Source of the DNA: Viridothelium virens
Lineage: Eukaryota; Ascomycota; Dothideomycetes; Trypetheliales; Trypetheliaceae
NCBI GenBank assembly: GCA_010094025.1
Contig: ML991774.1
Coordinates: 560,821 to 624,820 of the forward strand
DNA length: 64,000 bases
Direction: 5' to 3'
Shown here: positions 11,906 through 23,504 of the stretch, one piece after another
How the letters are laid out: each line of letters starts with the position of its first letter
Numbering within the stretch: position 1 is the stretch's first letter
Program-made: the position numbers and the translations under genes
Notes under the pieces: generated by a model
What the model saw: only the letters and a program-made list of their open reading frames with translations
Told to the model about the DNA's origin: nothing
Database searches by the model: none

Positions 11906-13399
11906 CTAGAGTGGAACCTCGACTGTCCTTAGCACATCTTCGATCACATCTTGAACGGTAACGTTCTCAAGCAGTTCCTTAACAGCCTCGACATTACTAC
12001 CCCATTGCAAACTTCTCTCGTCGTCAGGTTCGATCAGAATAATGCGATGAGTATAGACTTTTCGCGTGGCTAGTGCCACTAAAGACGGCGGCACGAATGT
12101 TAGGGCGTGAAGAGGAGCCAGAGCTCTGTGCGAAATATCAGCATATGATGCAACCAAAGTATTTCTCAGGCCAGTATGGACTGATTTCAAGCCAAATGAG
12201 GGATATACTGATGGCCGTACCGCACGAGAACATTTAGATGGCGAGTAGCTGTCGCTGAAACTCCGCCGGCCACTGCTCGATGGGCTCGTAGAAATGTGAG
12301 AACATTATGAAGGTAGCCCCGGACCTCAGCAGTAACGCGAACAGATGCAGCTAAGGATTGTAGCTCGTCAAGTTCCTGAAGATAATATCAGCGCTGCAGT
12401 ACTCAATGTTGAGACTGAAACCACGGATCGCTTACGTCTTGCGAGAAGCTCAAACGATGAGAACCTTTGCCAATATAGGACGTGTCTGGAAGGCTCGATG
12501 TGTCGAAGGAATGTGAGAGACAAAACTGGTCGTTCTTTGCATACGAACAGAATCAGAATCGAAAGTCATAGTTTTTTGGCTCCTTGTACTCACAAGATGG
12601 TTAAGCAACACTCCACCAACTTGGGAGCTAACCAATGCGATAAATAAAAATCGCTTAGGAGCCGCATGGACAGCTGTCCGAGTAAAGATCCGCTTCCCTC
12701 GTATAAGCTAGATACGAGATCAATTCCGTTTGCAGTTGCAAGTCACTAATCCATACACGCACCTCCAAGGCTTGTACTTGGACGTGATGGTGGGCCAAGT
12801 TCAAGTTCTTCGCAATCACTACGTCCGCTACCCGTCTACTGTCCAGCAAGCTCGTACTTAGACGTCCAGCAGAGTGAGATGTTCGTTTAAAAGTAGTCCG
12901 TCCAGCGTCTGCAGAGAAATATGAAGGCTACGACAGGTGAGCAAACGAGTCAGGGGATAATTTTCATGAATGCGAGTCCGTCTTCCATAAGATTTGATGC
13001 CTCCAAACAAGAGCAGCAAAAAGGGTAACAGTCACTTCAGAGCTGAATATAGAAGGAGGCTAACTTACCTCATCAAACCCCCGAGAGGGTGCATGCTCTG
13101 ATCCATCCTCATCCTTGGAGTTTATGAGTATGGCATTGCTGAAGTCATCAACACTCAGGTCCCCAGTACAGTTCACCACGGCACAAGACAGCCCAAATAA
13201 ATTCAAAGTAATCTATGAACATCAGGCTATTGGCCTTTTGGCACATCAAAACAGAACGTACCGCTTGTAATTCGTGCTGTGCCTCATCCAATGAATCGAT
13301 TTGGTCTGCATCTACAATACAATGCTGGCTCGCCACAAGACAAACAAGGGTTGCCAATTCTAGTTCGTCAAGGTCTTGAATTCTATCTGCCAAATTCAT
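11906..13399 (-). CDS. Conserved fungal protein, magnesium-chelatase-like by repute
   Basis: Seven exons on the minus strand (13399-13262, 13212-13069, 12927-12763, 12707-12594, 12534-12436, 12375-12221, 12125-11906) join into 344 residues without a frame break. Telling segments are LDELELATLVCLVA near the N-terminus, VIAKNLNLAHHHVQVQALE, KRIFTRTAVHAAPKRFLFIA and, at the C-terminus, ALAPLHALTFVPPSLVALA followed by VTVQDVIEDVLRTVE. From memory, relatives in other Pezizomycotina are labelled magnesium chelatase or MoxR-like AAA. I see no Walker A motif, so that label may overstate the function; a helical AAA-lid-type tail is possible. Gene structure is well supported because each splice restores family sequence; function is unknown. 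It is divergent from VPS16 and its stop lies 170 bases from that of MPP alpha. Confidence 0.75.
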
Positions 13400-13737
13400 G
13401 CTTTCCTTGGAAGTGGAAGAGTAGGTGTGATGATGGTCCCACCATTGCTGCTGCTGCGAGATCGCGGGATTTCACTGCTTTCTGCAAGCCATTTTGAACA
13501 GAATAGCAGAGTCGGTCGAGCTTTGCAGAAATTTGGCAGGTTGATTGCTGACCTTGGTCTTGTGTGTTCTTGTGGGAGTTGCAAGCGTTAAACGGAGCTG
13601 GTCCCGACGACGGAAGACGTCCGCCTTTTTATACGTACCTCGCTCGCAGACAGCAGCATCTTCTCCTACCACAACCGCGTCCAGACGTATTGAACCGAAC
13701 ATATTCCCGTCGATGGGCTCCAGATTGATGCACCACA
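13400..13737. promoter_or_regulatory. Divergent promoter upstream of VPS16
   Basis: This 338-base interval separates two start codons on opposite strands. Open frames cross it but give no family match. I see no clear TATA box or other recognisable element. Confidence 0.5.
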
Positions 13738-16521
13738 ATGTCAGTTCCCACTTCGGAGTGGGAGAGAGTAGGCGATCGGTTCTACCGCAAAATTCCACTC
13801 TACCAGGCTGTCTTCGATCAAGATCTTGAGCTTGAGAACTACATCGTAGTTGGAGCTCCTCTCAGTGGTGCTGTAGGTGAGAACGAGTAAGAAAGACATA
13901 CAATATAGCATTGCTAATTCATATCAGCAATCTACCGCGATGACCAAAAAGTACACACTTTGCGAGCGCCTACGTCTGGAAAGGCAGGTATCAGCATATA
14001 CAGCAGTTCAGGGAAGCTCATAAGGCATATCAGCGTACGATTCGCACTCCTTTGACATCATATGCTATTGCTAATGCGTTGAAGTGGGACAAGGGCTCAA
14101 TAAAAGCTCTCGGTTGGTCAGAAGACGAACAACTCCTCATTGTCACCTCTGACGGTTCGGTGCGCTGCTATCACGACCTCCAAGGTGACTTCGTGCCCTT
14201 CACATTGGGGAATGTAGGCTTCCACAACCGAGTTTGTCAACCATGCTAGTCTAATACGAACAGGGTGCGGAAGAACATGGAGTTCTCGAATGTCGATTTT
14301 GGTCATCCGGTTTTGTAGCTCTCTTAGGGAACAATACTCTCGTCGCTGTCTCAAACTACGACGAACCTCGTCCAAAATTGTTGGCGAAGCCTCCCACCGA
14401 ACACGTCGTATCATGGGCGATTATACCTCCATCTCAGAGCCTCTCGCTTTCTGTTGAGGTTTTACTCGCGGTTCGGCAAACGATCTATGTGATTGATATC
14501 TCTGAATCTGAAGACCGAATGTTGCAAAGAGGCCCTTTCGATCATATCAGCATATCCGAGAACGGCAAATTCGTTGCACTCTATACAGAGGATGGCAAGG
14601 TATGGGTCATCAGTAGCGATTTTCAGAACAAATTGAGCGAGTACGACACACAAGCAAGGACACGGCCGAGAGCGATGGAGTGGTGCGGCAACAACGCAGT
14701 TGTCCTGGCTTGGGAGGATGAGGTCCATATTGTTGGACCTAATGGTGCTTCTTCTAAGCAAGTAACCGGAGGAGGGCAACGATTCTCGGGCTGACTCAAC
14801 GTAGATTCTTTTACGACAATTGGGTCCATCTAATTCCCGACATTGATGGCGTTCGTATCTTGACGAATGACGTTTGCGAATTTCTTCAGAAAGTCCCAGG
14901 TATGTCTGGAGCTCTTCTTTTAATGAGGTCGCTGATGGATGTTACCAGATGTTGTTGAGGATACTTTCAGACTGGGATCGACCTCATCGTCTTCCGTTCT
15001 CGTCGATGCTGCGCGTCAGCTAGAGAATCAGTCTCCAAAAGCAGATGACAGCATCAAGTTGATACGTCCCGTCTTAGACGAGGCTGTGGATGCCTGCATT
15101 AAAGCCGCCGGCCACGAGTATCGCATTCCCCTCCAGAAGCAACTACTGAAGGCGGCGTCCTTTGGGAAATCAGTACTCGATCTGTATAACAGCGATGATT
15201 TTGTCGACATGTGTGAATTACTACGCGTGCTAAACGCCATACGATTCTATGAAATTGGTCTGCCGATATCGTACGACCAATTTCTACGGTTAACGCCCGA
15301 GAGACTGGTGAAGAGGCTGATCAATCGGTCGGAATATTTGCTGGCTCTGCGAATATCGGATTACCTTCATCTATCGACGGAAAGAATCTATGTTCACTGG
15401 GCGTCGCAAAAAGTCCGCCTATCTACAGACAATGATGAAGAAACTTGTCGACTTATTGTCGAAAGGTTGAAGGGCAAGGTAGCCGTCTCTTACGAAGAGA
15501 TAGCAAAAGCTGCTTTTGATGAAGGGCGGGCCCAACTTGCCACTGGACTTCTGAACCAAGAACCCCGAGCGGGAAAGCAAGTGCCCTTACTACTGAATAT
15601 GGAGGAAGACTCGATCGCACTGGACAAGGCCATTGAAAGTGGAGATACGGACCTGATTCTTTATGTACTGTTGCACATGAAAAAGAAACTACCCTTGGCA
15701 ACGTTTTTCCGAACAATCAACACACGTCCACTGGCTACCGCGATGATTGAAACTCTAGCTTTAGAACAGGACAGGGATTTAGCCAAGGATCTATATTACC
15801 AGGACGACCGCAGAATAGATGGCTCCAACCTTTCATTGCTGGAGGCACTCAGACAGAAAGAACCTGGCCCAAAAGCCGATAAGCTAAAAGCAGCTGGGAG
15901 ATTATTGCAAGACTCCAAAGAGAACACTTTTCAGGCAAAAGCAATCGATGAGGCACAGAAGCTCATCAAAGTCCAAACAGCCCTTGATACCGAGCTTGAC
16001 GTACACTTATCTGGACTGTCGGTCAACGAAACAATATTTGAACTAATTCGGATCGGTTCGATAAAGAGGGCGCAGAAGATGCAATCAGACTTCAAGGTGC
16101 CAGACAAGACATACTGGTGGATAAGGTTACGAGCACTTGTGGCAAAGAGAGATTGGACCGAATTGGAGGAAATAGGCAAGAACAGGCGTAGCCCGATTGG
16201 TTGGGAGGTAAGTACTTCTAGGATGATTAGATTTATATCATCCCTGCTGACCAGTATTTCCCATAGCCATTCTTCAACGATATCTTGTCTGCTGGAAACA
16301 CAAGGCTGGCATCTGTGTTCATTCCCAAATGCACTGCCTTGCCAGTGACAGAACGGATAGAGATGTGGCTGAAGTGCGGACTCGTTGTGAAGGCCGCTGA
16401 AGAGGCTTCTCGAGCGAAAGACATGGAGAGTCTCGAAATGTTGCGAGGCAGAGCAACTGGCAATGCTGCTCTGGAAGTCGAGCGACTGATGTCCCAAGTG
16501 ACACCTCAAAAGAGGAGATGA
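13738..16521 (+). CDS. VPS16: Vacuolar sorting protein VPS16 (HOPS/CORVET core)
   Basis: Seven exons (13738-13876, 13928-14034, 14085-14213, 14264-14757, 14805-14899, 14949-16207, 16267-16521) give 825 residues, the usual VPS16 length. The N-terminal beta-propeller contains GDRFYRKIPLYQAVFDQDLE, SWDKGSIKALGWSEDEQ and ECRFWSSGFVALL. The helical VPS16 C-terminal domain includes LLEALRQKEPGPKADKLKAA and ends ALEVERLMSQVTPQKRR. VPS16 is a core subunit of the HOPS and CORVET tethers for endosome and vacuole fusion. The intron after GPNGASS can only be spliced with a GC donor at 14758 (AA|GCAAGT); the nearby GT gives a stop. The third intron ends in TTGAAG, a weak acceptor, but it restores the conserved WDKGS motif. 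Confidence 0.95.
14758..14804 (+). other. GC-AG intron in VPS16
   Basis: The 47-base intron begins GCAAGT and ends ACGTAG. Joining AA to A gives Lys and continues into FFYDNWVHLIPDIDGVR, the family sequence. The alternative GT donor four bases downstream is out of frame and meets a stop. The donor matches the known consensus for GC-type U2 introns. Confidence 0.8.
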
Positions 16522-16810
16522 GGTCGTGCTTCGTTTTGGTCAACCCTGATTTTCAAAATATACCACTCCACGCGCTGCGTTGACCTCGATGCAGAACGTA
16601 AATCCTCTCCCGTACTATACATTGTTCACTCATGACAGCTCATCGTTACAGATGAGCTGCTCCATCGAAAAGTATTCAAGTCCTCTCTATTTGCCGCATC
16701 CCGTATGATGTCAGAGCTGTGGTATCCAAGCATCCTTCATGCTCCATTCCCCCGAGTCATTATCATCCTGCGTGAGGGACATGATGGCCAGGCAGCCACC
16801 GACACAAAGC

Positions 16811-18709
16811 TCAATTCCCTTGAGTCTCTCCAAGTGGTCCGCGTACCCCAAATCTTGACCGATCATCCGCCATCTTCTTCCTGAAAAGCGCCAAATCCTT
16901 CAGAATATCATTTGCGCGCGTGTGAACCTCATGCGTCACCTCATCCTTCCCATCATGATACCCTTCGTCCTCATCTTCCTCGTACTCCTCAACCGGCACA
17001 TTCTCTTTGTCTCCTTCCATCTCCACGCCCGAATCCGGCTCGCTCTTCGCTATCGGCAGCCTAATGGGATTCTTAAGCTCGCCCACCACAAGCCCCAAAT
17101 GCCGCCTCAAACTACTGATCTCACGCTCCAACGTCTCATTCAATGGCCGCAGCTCCTCGACCTCATTCGTCAGCGCCCGAATCTTGCACTCGCTGACCTG
17201 CCGCGTCTCCTCCATGAGCCGCTGCATCGCCTGCACCTGCTTCTGATAGTCCTCAAGCTCCGTCGCCTGGCGATCGAAATCCTCGCGCTTCCGCGTCGCC
17301 GCCGCATTGAGATTATTCTGCAGCGTGCGTATCGTCTCCTGCATACTGAGGATCTTGGCATCGCGCTCGGCCGCAGTGACGGCGTCCTGGTTGACCGTGG
17401 CCCGGGTGCGGATGCGTTTCGCCTGGTCGGCGTAGCGCAGCGTCGACAGTGTCTCGTCGTAATCCGAGGGCGCGATGCAGGCCACCATGGCGGTTTTGGA
17501 GTTGCCCCCTAGCGAGTCTTTGAGCAGCCAGGTGAGCACGGAGTCGCGGTAGGGGACGACGTCGCGGGTCCGGGACGCCTTGCCGGAGCTGCTGCTGCCC
17601 CGTCGTTGTCGCTTGGGATCTGCGAGGGCGCCGATCACGCGTCCGAGCGTGCTGAGAGATTGGTTGATGTTGCCGCCTTCGCGGAGACGTTGGCCGGTTG
17701 CTTCGGTGGACTTGGCGCGTTCGGAGCCTGCTAGGTCGACGAGTCTCATGCGGGCGCAGCGCTCGATGGTCTCGTCTGTACTCATGTCGTGCTGGATTTG
17801 CTTGAGCATTATGGTGAAGACTGCGTGAGAGCGAGAGGACGTGTCATTCATTTTTGTGGACGCAGTGGTTCGATTCTGAAAGACTTTGTTAGCATTCATT
17901 TGTCCGATCGAGTGTTCTTCATACGATATCTCCAATCCTCATCAGCCGCTCGACATCTGCGTAACATTTCACTGGCTCGTCTGTTAAGTTCTGGACATAA
18001 ACACCGTCGGCCTTGGATTCCCGGATTTTCAGGTATTGTGTTGCATTCGTTCGAGCAACTAGAAGATCTCGAACATGCTCGTTGTAAACTTCGAAGTAGG
18101 AAACATGAACGTTGTAAGTAATGCTCGAGGACTGTTCAGATTCGATGCGTTCAAAGAGTCCCTCACAAGTCCGCGGTATTAATCCAGGCTGTTCCGATGA
18201 GCCCATCATGGTATAGCTCTTGCCCGATCCTGTCTGTCCGTATGCGAAAATGCAGGTATGGTACCCATCGAAGTTGTGATCCAAGAATTCTTCCCCGAAA
18301 GAATTGTAAATGTCCTCCTGATGTGCATAGTGGGCATCTGCTTCGTTATGAGACCAAAATGACTTGTCGAACGTAAATGACTTGTCCTCAAAGATTTTGC
18401 GCGATTGTGAACGGGAGTTCGCTGGATCTATCTCGCTGGGCGCATTGAGGGTCGTTTTTTGTGAGGCTGGATCCATTTTGACAAGGCACCTTGCTCCTCT
18501 TTCAATTTCTGATTGTGTCAGCTTCGCGACAAAATCAAGATCGCTTCACTCGTACCTCGCTTAATGAATTTCCTCACACGTACAACGACTTTAACGTTGC
18601 CGCTGTCACTGTCAAGAATGCTAGAATCCATTGCGCTAATGGCAGGCTCTCTGGCACGAAGCGACGGCGCCGATGCTGTTGATCCGTACATGTGTTGCTC
18701 ATACGCCAT
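16811..18709 (-). CDS. Short kinesin-3 family motor (UncB-like)
   Basis: Three exons (18709-18556, 18508-17925, 17875-16811) encode 600 residues. The motor domain fills residues ~40-400: [18 protein letters not shown], the P-loop [13 protein letters not shown] near residue 145, switch I in [17 protein letters not shown] and switch II in [20 protein letters not shown] and [13 protein letters not shown] point to the kinesin-3 (Unc104/KIF1) family. A coiled coil (about 415-510) and an acidic patch follow, then the protein stops. The FHA and PH cargo domains of full-length Unc104 are absent. The likely match is the short second kinesin-3 of filamentous fungi (UncB), but I am unsure. An alternative splice near 16840 would replace the last ~14 residues by a tail ending at about 16709. 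Codon ending shifts from C to G along the gene. Confidence 0.87.
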
Positions 18710-19045
18710 GTCTCAAATGTTCTCGCTGCATCGATTGCGTAGTATTCCGTTTGAATGCTAGATATGGAACATACACCACGGAAGGCGTGGACGCGACGTG
18801 ACGTGACGTTGTTTACTTGTAAACTGCGCAGGGTTGCCGGGTAACAGCCGGGAATTCTGTTATAAACTACACGCTGAAACTCGACCGCCAGGTACCTTGA
18901 CCTCACCTACAGAAACCACTACGGGAAATCAATGCCGGCCCAGAATCTTGGATGATATCCTTCGTTCAGGGAACTCTATTTTGGAGGTAGCTACCGGCTT
19001 CTATCCTTCGGAGCGATAGCAAGGTGACAGAACTTGCTACTAGGA
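18710..19045. promoter_or_regulatory. Divergent promoter, kinesin / TRM3
   Basis: 336 bases between opposite start codons. A short direct repeat, CGTGACGTGACGTTG near 18797-18812, contains two TGACG half sites of the bZIP/CREB class. Whether it is bound is unknown. Confidence 0.5.
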
Positions 19046-22000
19046 ATGGCCTCACAGTCTGCAGGATCTGTATTGGGGAAGACTTTGGCCGCATATTTAA
19101 CACCCGACCAGAAGCGGACCTTGATTCCGCAAATATCTCAATGCTTTCGACAAGATGATGTACCAAACGACAACGAGTTCTTGCTATCTCTCTTCGCTGA
19201 AGTGAGCGACGTTGAGAATGAAAGGAAGTTGCCTCAATATCTCGACCGTCTCATCACTGAGAGCACTTCCAGTACATCGGCATTGAAATGTGCAGCCAGT
19301 CTCTGCGCTCGTCGCCCAGATGTTTGGTTCTCACTGCTTTCAATGCTTACTCAGCGTCTTGGACAGTTTTTGTCTAAGCAGCAGCGTGCTAAGGAATGGA
19401 CTGATGATGCCCTTCGTGACATACCTGTGCTTCTCTCCGCTCAAGAGCTTATCCAATCTACAACTCTCAAGGATGAATCAAACCGGGGATTATTGGTCAC
19501 CGAAGCTCAAGCTTATCTCCACTTCCTCAAGACGATATTTTTATCAGCGCACGATGAAGCGTTATCCTTTCCTTATGTCCTTTTCTCTTATTCACTCGCC
19601 CTATTTGATAGCGATAGTGACGTCGTTGCGGCGGCTGCTAAGGAAATGATATTTGGTTTGCTTTCGTCTGCTACGTATAAGAACATCAACGTTTTCTCTA
19701 AGTCGTCCAAGCAGAGTCCCATAGATCCTACGGAATTCTCAACTCTCATCTGGCGTCGAATAAATCCTGATACCCAAGACATACATGCAAAGCGCACTGC
19801 TCTTCAGCTTCGTCTTAGATGGACCGCTCTTCCGCATCCCTGGGGACCTTCGAAAAAAATATTAAGCCAGGATGAGTATTGGAGATCTCTTCAGGAGGGC
19901 CTCCGGACTGGTTTTGCTGAGCAGAAGAAAACGTGTCTCTACATACTGCGTCTTTCTATTCTAATGATTGAGCATGACATTGACCTAGATCATATGAATT
20001 TCACCAATACCGCGAAGGCCGCGATTCTGACCCAATACGAGCGGTATTGTGCAGTCTATGAGACTCTTGTTATTACAAGGTATATCAATCAAGTAGAGGC
20101 CTGCTTACACGATCTAGACTTTCTTGCTTCATCTACGTGCCTCGTCCACAAATCTTGGCTTTACGCACTTTTAGAGGCTGCAATGGGGCCCGTTATGCAA
20201 GATAGCATAAGGAACTTTACTGGCCGTTGGTTCACGAAAACGTCTAACTGGTCCATGCAAGGCCAAGCAGATCTGGTACATTTGCTTGAAGTTGCCTACT
20301 TGCCTTGGGCTACGCGAGGGCATCTTTACACATCTAGTCTCGTTGTTCGGGGTCAGACATGTATCTGTAGACACGGGCAATCTATTGCCAACTTCATCAA
20401 CCAGCTACTGGTCAATTCTCATGACAATGGTGATGGAGTTACCTCTCGAAGCATGGCAAGAGTACTTATCGACTTTATGGCGATGAAGGGTCGTAACCTT
20501 TTCGCCTACGCTGGCATATACTTACTTCTCGGGCTTATTCGGGGGTTAGGAGCAGCGCCGGAGCCACTGCTTGACATAGAGAACGATCAAGTCATACTCA
20601 AGATCGTAGCTCATGACAATCTCGCAGAGGTCGCCCAAGAGTTCTATCGCGCTGCGTCTTACTCCATCCTGGAATTATTAGGTTCCCCTCATGCAGGCCA
20701 TCAATTAATGAAATCCTTGCCTTCGTCCAGTGAAGAGAACCTGTCAAAGTCCGGGAACTCAATGACCAAATGGCCTGAACGTCTGCTTGTTTGGAAGAAT
20801 CTCTCAGCTAAGAAGTTTTCTTACGATGATGATGGTTTCTCTAAATTGGTAGACCCTACCGTGGAAAACTTCGTCGTCATCGTCCATACCTCTCAATACA
20901 GCTGTCTTAGACGTGAGTGTCTGAGCATTGCCTGCGACTACTTAGAGGATAGCCTGCATCATGTAAAAGCCCCGGTTTCGCCATGCAATCTTCTAATCGC
21001 TCTTGAGGCGATATGGAATGAGGCTGAGATTCAAGATTATCCAAAGCACATACTCCTGCGTATACCTCGACTGTTTCTGCACAAGACCTGTCTCACGACA
21101 ATGACAAATGAACAGTCTCAACCCGACGACCTCCACGAACTGATCCAAAGGGTCATCTTTGAGCTACAAAGCATGGCAGAAAATAGGATCTACGTGCTAA
21201 GTCCTTTAGCAAGAGCACTTCGGCTCTCAATCCTACGCGACGACCAGTTTGCCAGAAACTTTGCGCTCAAAGAATTTGTGGTGAACTTTGCCAACCGTCC
21301 CCCATCTCCAAAGCTGGAATTTCTACTCGAACTCGCAATCGTACCACTATTTGGGCAACTATCTAGATCTACGCCGCAGAGAATACGCTATGAAGATTAC
21401 TACGGCATTCGCGAAGGATACGGATACGCATGCATCTATGATATGTTGAATAGAGTCATTTTGGATACTGACAGTGCAAGGTCTATCCTTGATGAACTGT
21501 TGGATCCTTGGATCAATCAACGACGAGATACTCCAGTCGTGAGCAAATGGAAGACGACAGTACAACTGCAAATAATGTTTTTGGTCATGGACCAAGCGAT
21601 CGGAAGCTTCTCTGCTAACGCTACGAGCCGAAGCCGCGAGTACTTCGACAAGCTTCTAGGTATTCTGTCAATCGAGCCCCTTCCACGATATCGATTCCTC
21701 ATCGAATGCATTGTATTCCAGGTTTTAGCTCAAGATGGAAGCCTCCGCGATGCTTTGTTTCATATACTACAGGGCTACGACCAGTCAAATCCTAAATATG
21801 TTGCCTCGTTGATGAGACTAGCGGTGGCAGTGGCTCGGCTTGAGGACTCGACGGCTACCTACGCGCAAGATGTTATGACAATTTTGGTGACCATGGCTGC
21901 TTCACCAAAGGTGATGATACGTCATGAAGCTCAATGGTCTTTCCCGTTTCTTTGGAATCATGCCGCGACAAGTCGTCTCACGAATATCACGGAGAATCCT

Positions 22001-23059
22001 GCGTTCGCCGCTCTAAATGGTTATATCAGAAATCTGGAACAATATATGACACCTCCGCCTGGCCGAAAGCTCGAGCCTCTCGATCCTAGTAGAGGTTTGA
22101 CGATGTATAATATTGTTCAAGGTCCGTTCTTACAGCTCTATCCTCCGGAAGAAGAGCACGCAAGGGTAACAGACTTTGAACTCATCTTTGCGGACAAAGT
22201 TGAGATGGAAGGTCTGCCCCCGGCTCGAATCCCATCCGGCGAATTGCCTACGGATATAAATGGCACAGAGGATGATCATGAATGGAGTTCTCAAGACCGT
22301 TTTATAGAGCAAATGAAGCCTGAAGTCGTTGACATGGAGGCCGAAATATCGATTCCAATCCAGACAAAAGGTGCTGCGCGGCAAGCAAATGCATTAGATA
22401 GTATTTCGTCCGCTGAAAATCACTTGGTGGATTCTCACGCGTCTCTTGTTCTCATTGCAAGTCTAATCAAGAATCCTCACAACCTTGGTGGACTGTCCAG
22501 GGTAGCAGAGATTTTTGGGGTTGGAGCTTTGCATATAGCTTCTCGGACCGTTCTTACGAACAAGGAATTTCTAGCAGTCAGCATGACCTCAGAGCAACAT
22601 CTGAACATACAGGAAACGCCTCTGGAGACAAGGAAAGGAGGCACAGGTGGTATCACAGCAGAGGTTGAAGGGCTTGCTGAGACTCTATTAGAAATGAGAG
22701 GGAACGGCTACAAAATCATCGGAATTGAACAGACTGATGGGAGCGTCGTGCTTGGCGGAGAAGATGCAGCTAGGCTCCTGACTATGAGCTCAAGGAAGAC
22801 CGCCGCGGCTGTAGTGGACGAGTCCAAAAGTCCTGAAAGAGAGCGGTGGGGGCAATCCATGGGCTACGATCAAGCAAAGACGAGCAAGAAGATGGCACTC
22901 GTGCTCGGCAGCGAGAAAGAGGGTATCCCTGCGTGGATCTTGAAGGAATGTGATGCTTGTATCGAAATCCCACAAATTGGCGTTACTAGAAGCCTCAATG
23001 TTCAAACAGCCGCTGCAGCAGTGTTGTATGAGTATACGAGGCTCAATAGGATCAAATGA
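19046..23059 (+). CDS. TRM3: tRNA (guanosine-18-2'-O)-methyltransferase TRM3-like
   Basis: A single exon from the ATG at 19046 encodes 1,337 residues. The first ~1,120 residues are helical, HEAT/ARM-like repeats. The C-terminal SpoU/SPOUT domain (about 1130-1337) carries the three motifs: SLIKNPHNLGGLSRVAEIFG (motif 1), MALVLGSEKEGIPAWIL (motif 2) and IPQIGVTRSLNVQTAAAAVL (motif 3, the knotted SAM pocket). This is the architecture of yeast Trm3 and human TARBP1, which 2'-O-methylate G18 in the tRNA D-loop. It is the longest intron-free frame in the window and less GC-rich than the flanking genes. A frame extends 12 bases upstream only from a TTG, so ATG 19046 is preferred. Confidence 0.95.
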   Translation: MASQSAGSVLGKTLAAYLTPDQKRTLIPQISQCFRQDDVPNDNEFLLSLFAEVSDVENERKLPQYLDRLITESTSSTSALKCAASLCARRPDVWFSLLSMLTQRLGQFLSKQQRAKEWTDDALRDIPVLLSAQELIQSTTLKDESNRGLLVTEAQAYLHFLKTIFLSAHDEALSFPYVLFSYSLALFDSDSDVVAAAAKEMIFGLLSSATYKNINVFSKSSKQSPIDPTEFSTLIWRRINPDTQDIHAKRTALQLRLRWTALPHPWGPSKKILSQDEYWRSLQEGLRTGFAEQKKTCLYILRLSILMIEHDIDLDHMNFTNTAKAAILTQYERYCAVYETLVITRYINQVEACLHDLDFLASSTCLVHKSWLYALLEAAMGPVMQDSIRNFTGRWFTKTSNWSMQGQADLVHLLEVAYLPWATRGHLYTSSLVVRGQTCICRHGQSIANFINQLLVNSHDNGDGVTSRSMARVLIDFMAMKGRNLFAYAGIYLLLGLIRGLGAAPEPLLDIENDQVILKIVAHDNLAEVAQEFYRAASYSILELLGSPHAGHQLMKSLPSSSEENLSKSGNSMTKWPERLLVWKNLSAKKFSYDDDGFSKLVDPTVENFVVIVHTSQYSCLRRECLSIACDYLEDSLHHVKAPVSPCNLLIALEAIWNEAEIQDYPKHILLRIPRLFLHKTCLTTMTNEQSQPDDLHELIQRVIFELQSMAENRIYVLSPLARALRLSILRDDQFARNFALKEFVVNFANRPPSPKLEFLLELAIVPLFGQLSRSTPQRIRYEDYYGIREGYGYACIYDMLNRVILDTDSARSILDELLDPWINQRRDTPVVSKWKTTVQLQIMFLVMDQAIGSFSANATSRSREYFDKLLGILSIEPLPRYRFLIECIVFQVLAQDGSLRDALFHILQGYDQSNPKYVASLMRLAVAVARLEDSTATYAQDVMTILVTMAASPKVMIRHEAQWSFPFLWNHAATSRLTNITENPAFAALNGYIRNLEQYMTPPPGRKLEPLDPSRGLTMYNIVQGPFLQLYPPEEEHARVTDFELIFADKVEMEGLPPARIPSGELPTDINGTEDDHEWSSQDRFIEQMKPEVVDMEAEISIPIQTKGAARQANALDSISSAENHLVDSHASLVLIASLIKNPHNLGGLSRVAEIFGVGALHIASRTVLTNKEFLAVSMTSEQHLNIQETPLETRKGGTGGITAEVEGLAETLLEMRGNGYKIIGIEQTDGSVVLGGEDAARLLTMSSRKTAAAVVDESKSPERERWGQSMGYDQAKTSKKMALVLGSEKEGIPAWILKECDACIEIPQIGVTRSLNVQTAAAAVLYEYTRLNRIK

Positions 23060-23504
23060 ACCTATCGTCGAGAGCTCGAGATACATTAGGTACCTCGTAC
23101 TGCAGTTTAGTAATCACTCCTAGCTCCAAACCGGTGACTAGGCATCGATAGATGCGCGTCAGATTCCTCTCGGAGACTTCCGCTAATCCTATTCAATCCG
23201 GTGATCCTTGGCTTTAGTTATTACTAAGCCGCATACATTGCTTCTCAGGTTCATTGCATTGCATACTCCGTACACTTCAGTGGCTGCCAACTTCCAAGGC
23301 CGCAAAGGAGGCTGACCTCTAAGCAAATTATCCAAAGACTTCCCGGCTGCGTCCAGCCCATAGCTGGTGTCACTGCGCGGCTACATTGACCGTCACTCGG
23401 ACTCGGAGCTGTTCTAAAGTCCACACTGAGCCCTACGCTATCTCGGTAGGGTCTTTGAACGACATTCTTCACGGCCGATCTGCGACTCATTTGTTTGTCG
23501 TACA
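23060..23504. promoter_or_regulatory. Intergenic, upstream of Zn2Cys6 regulator
   Basis: 445 bases carrying the TRM3 terminator region and the regulator's promoter. It includes a TACTCCGTAC string at about 23264-23273, one of several copies of this motif in the window. No gene is seen. Confidence 0.45.
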
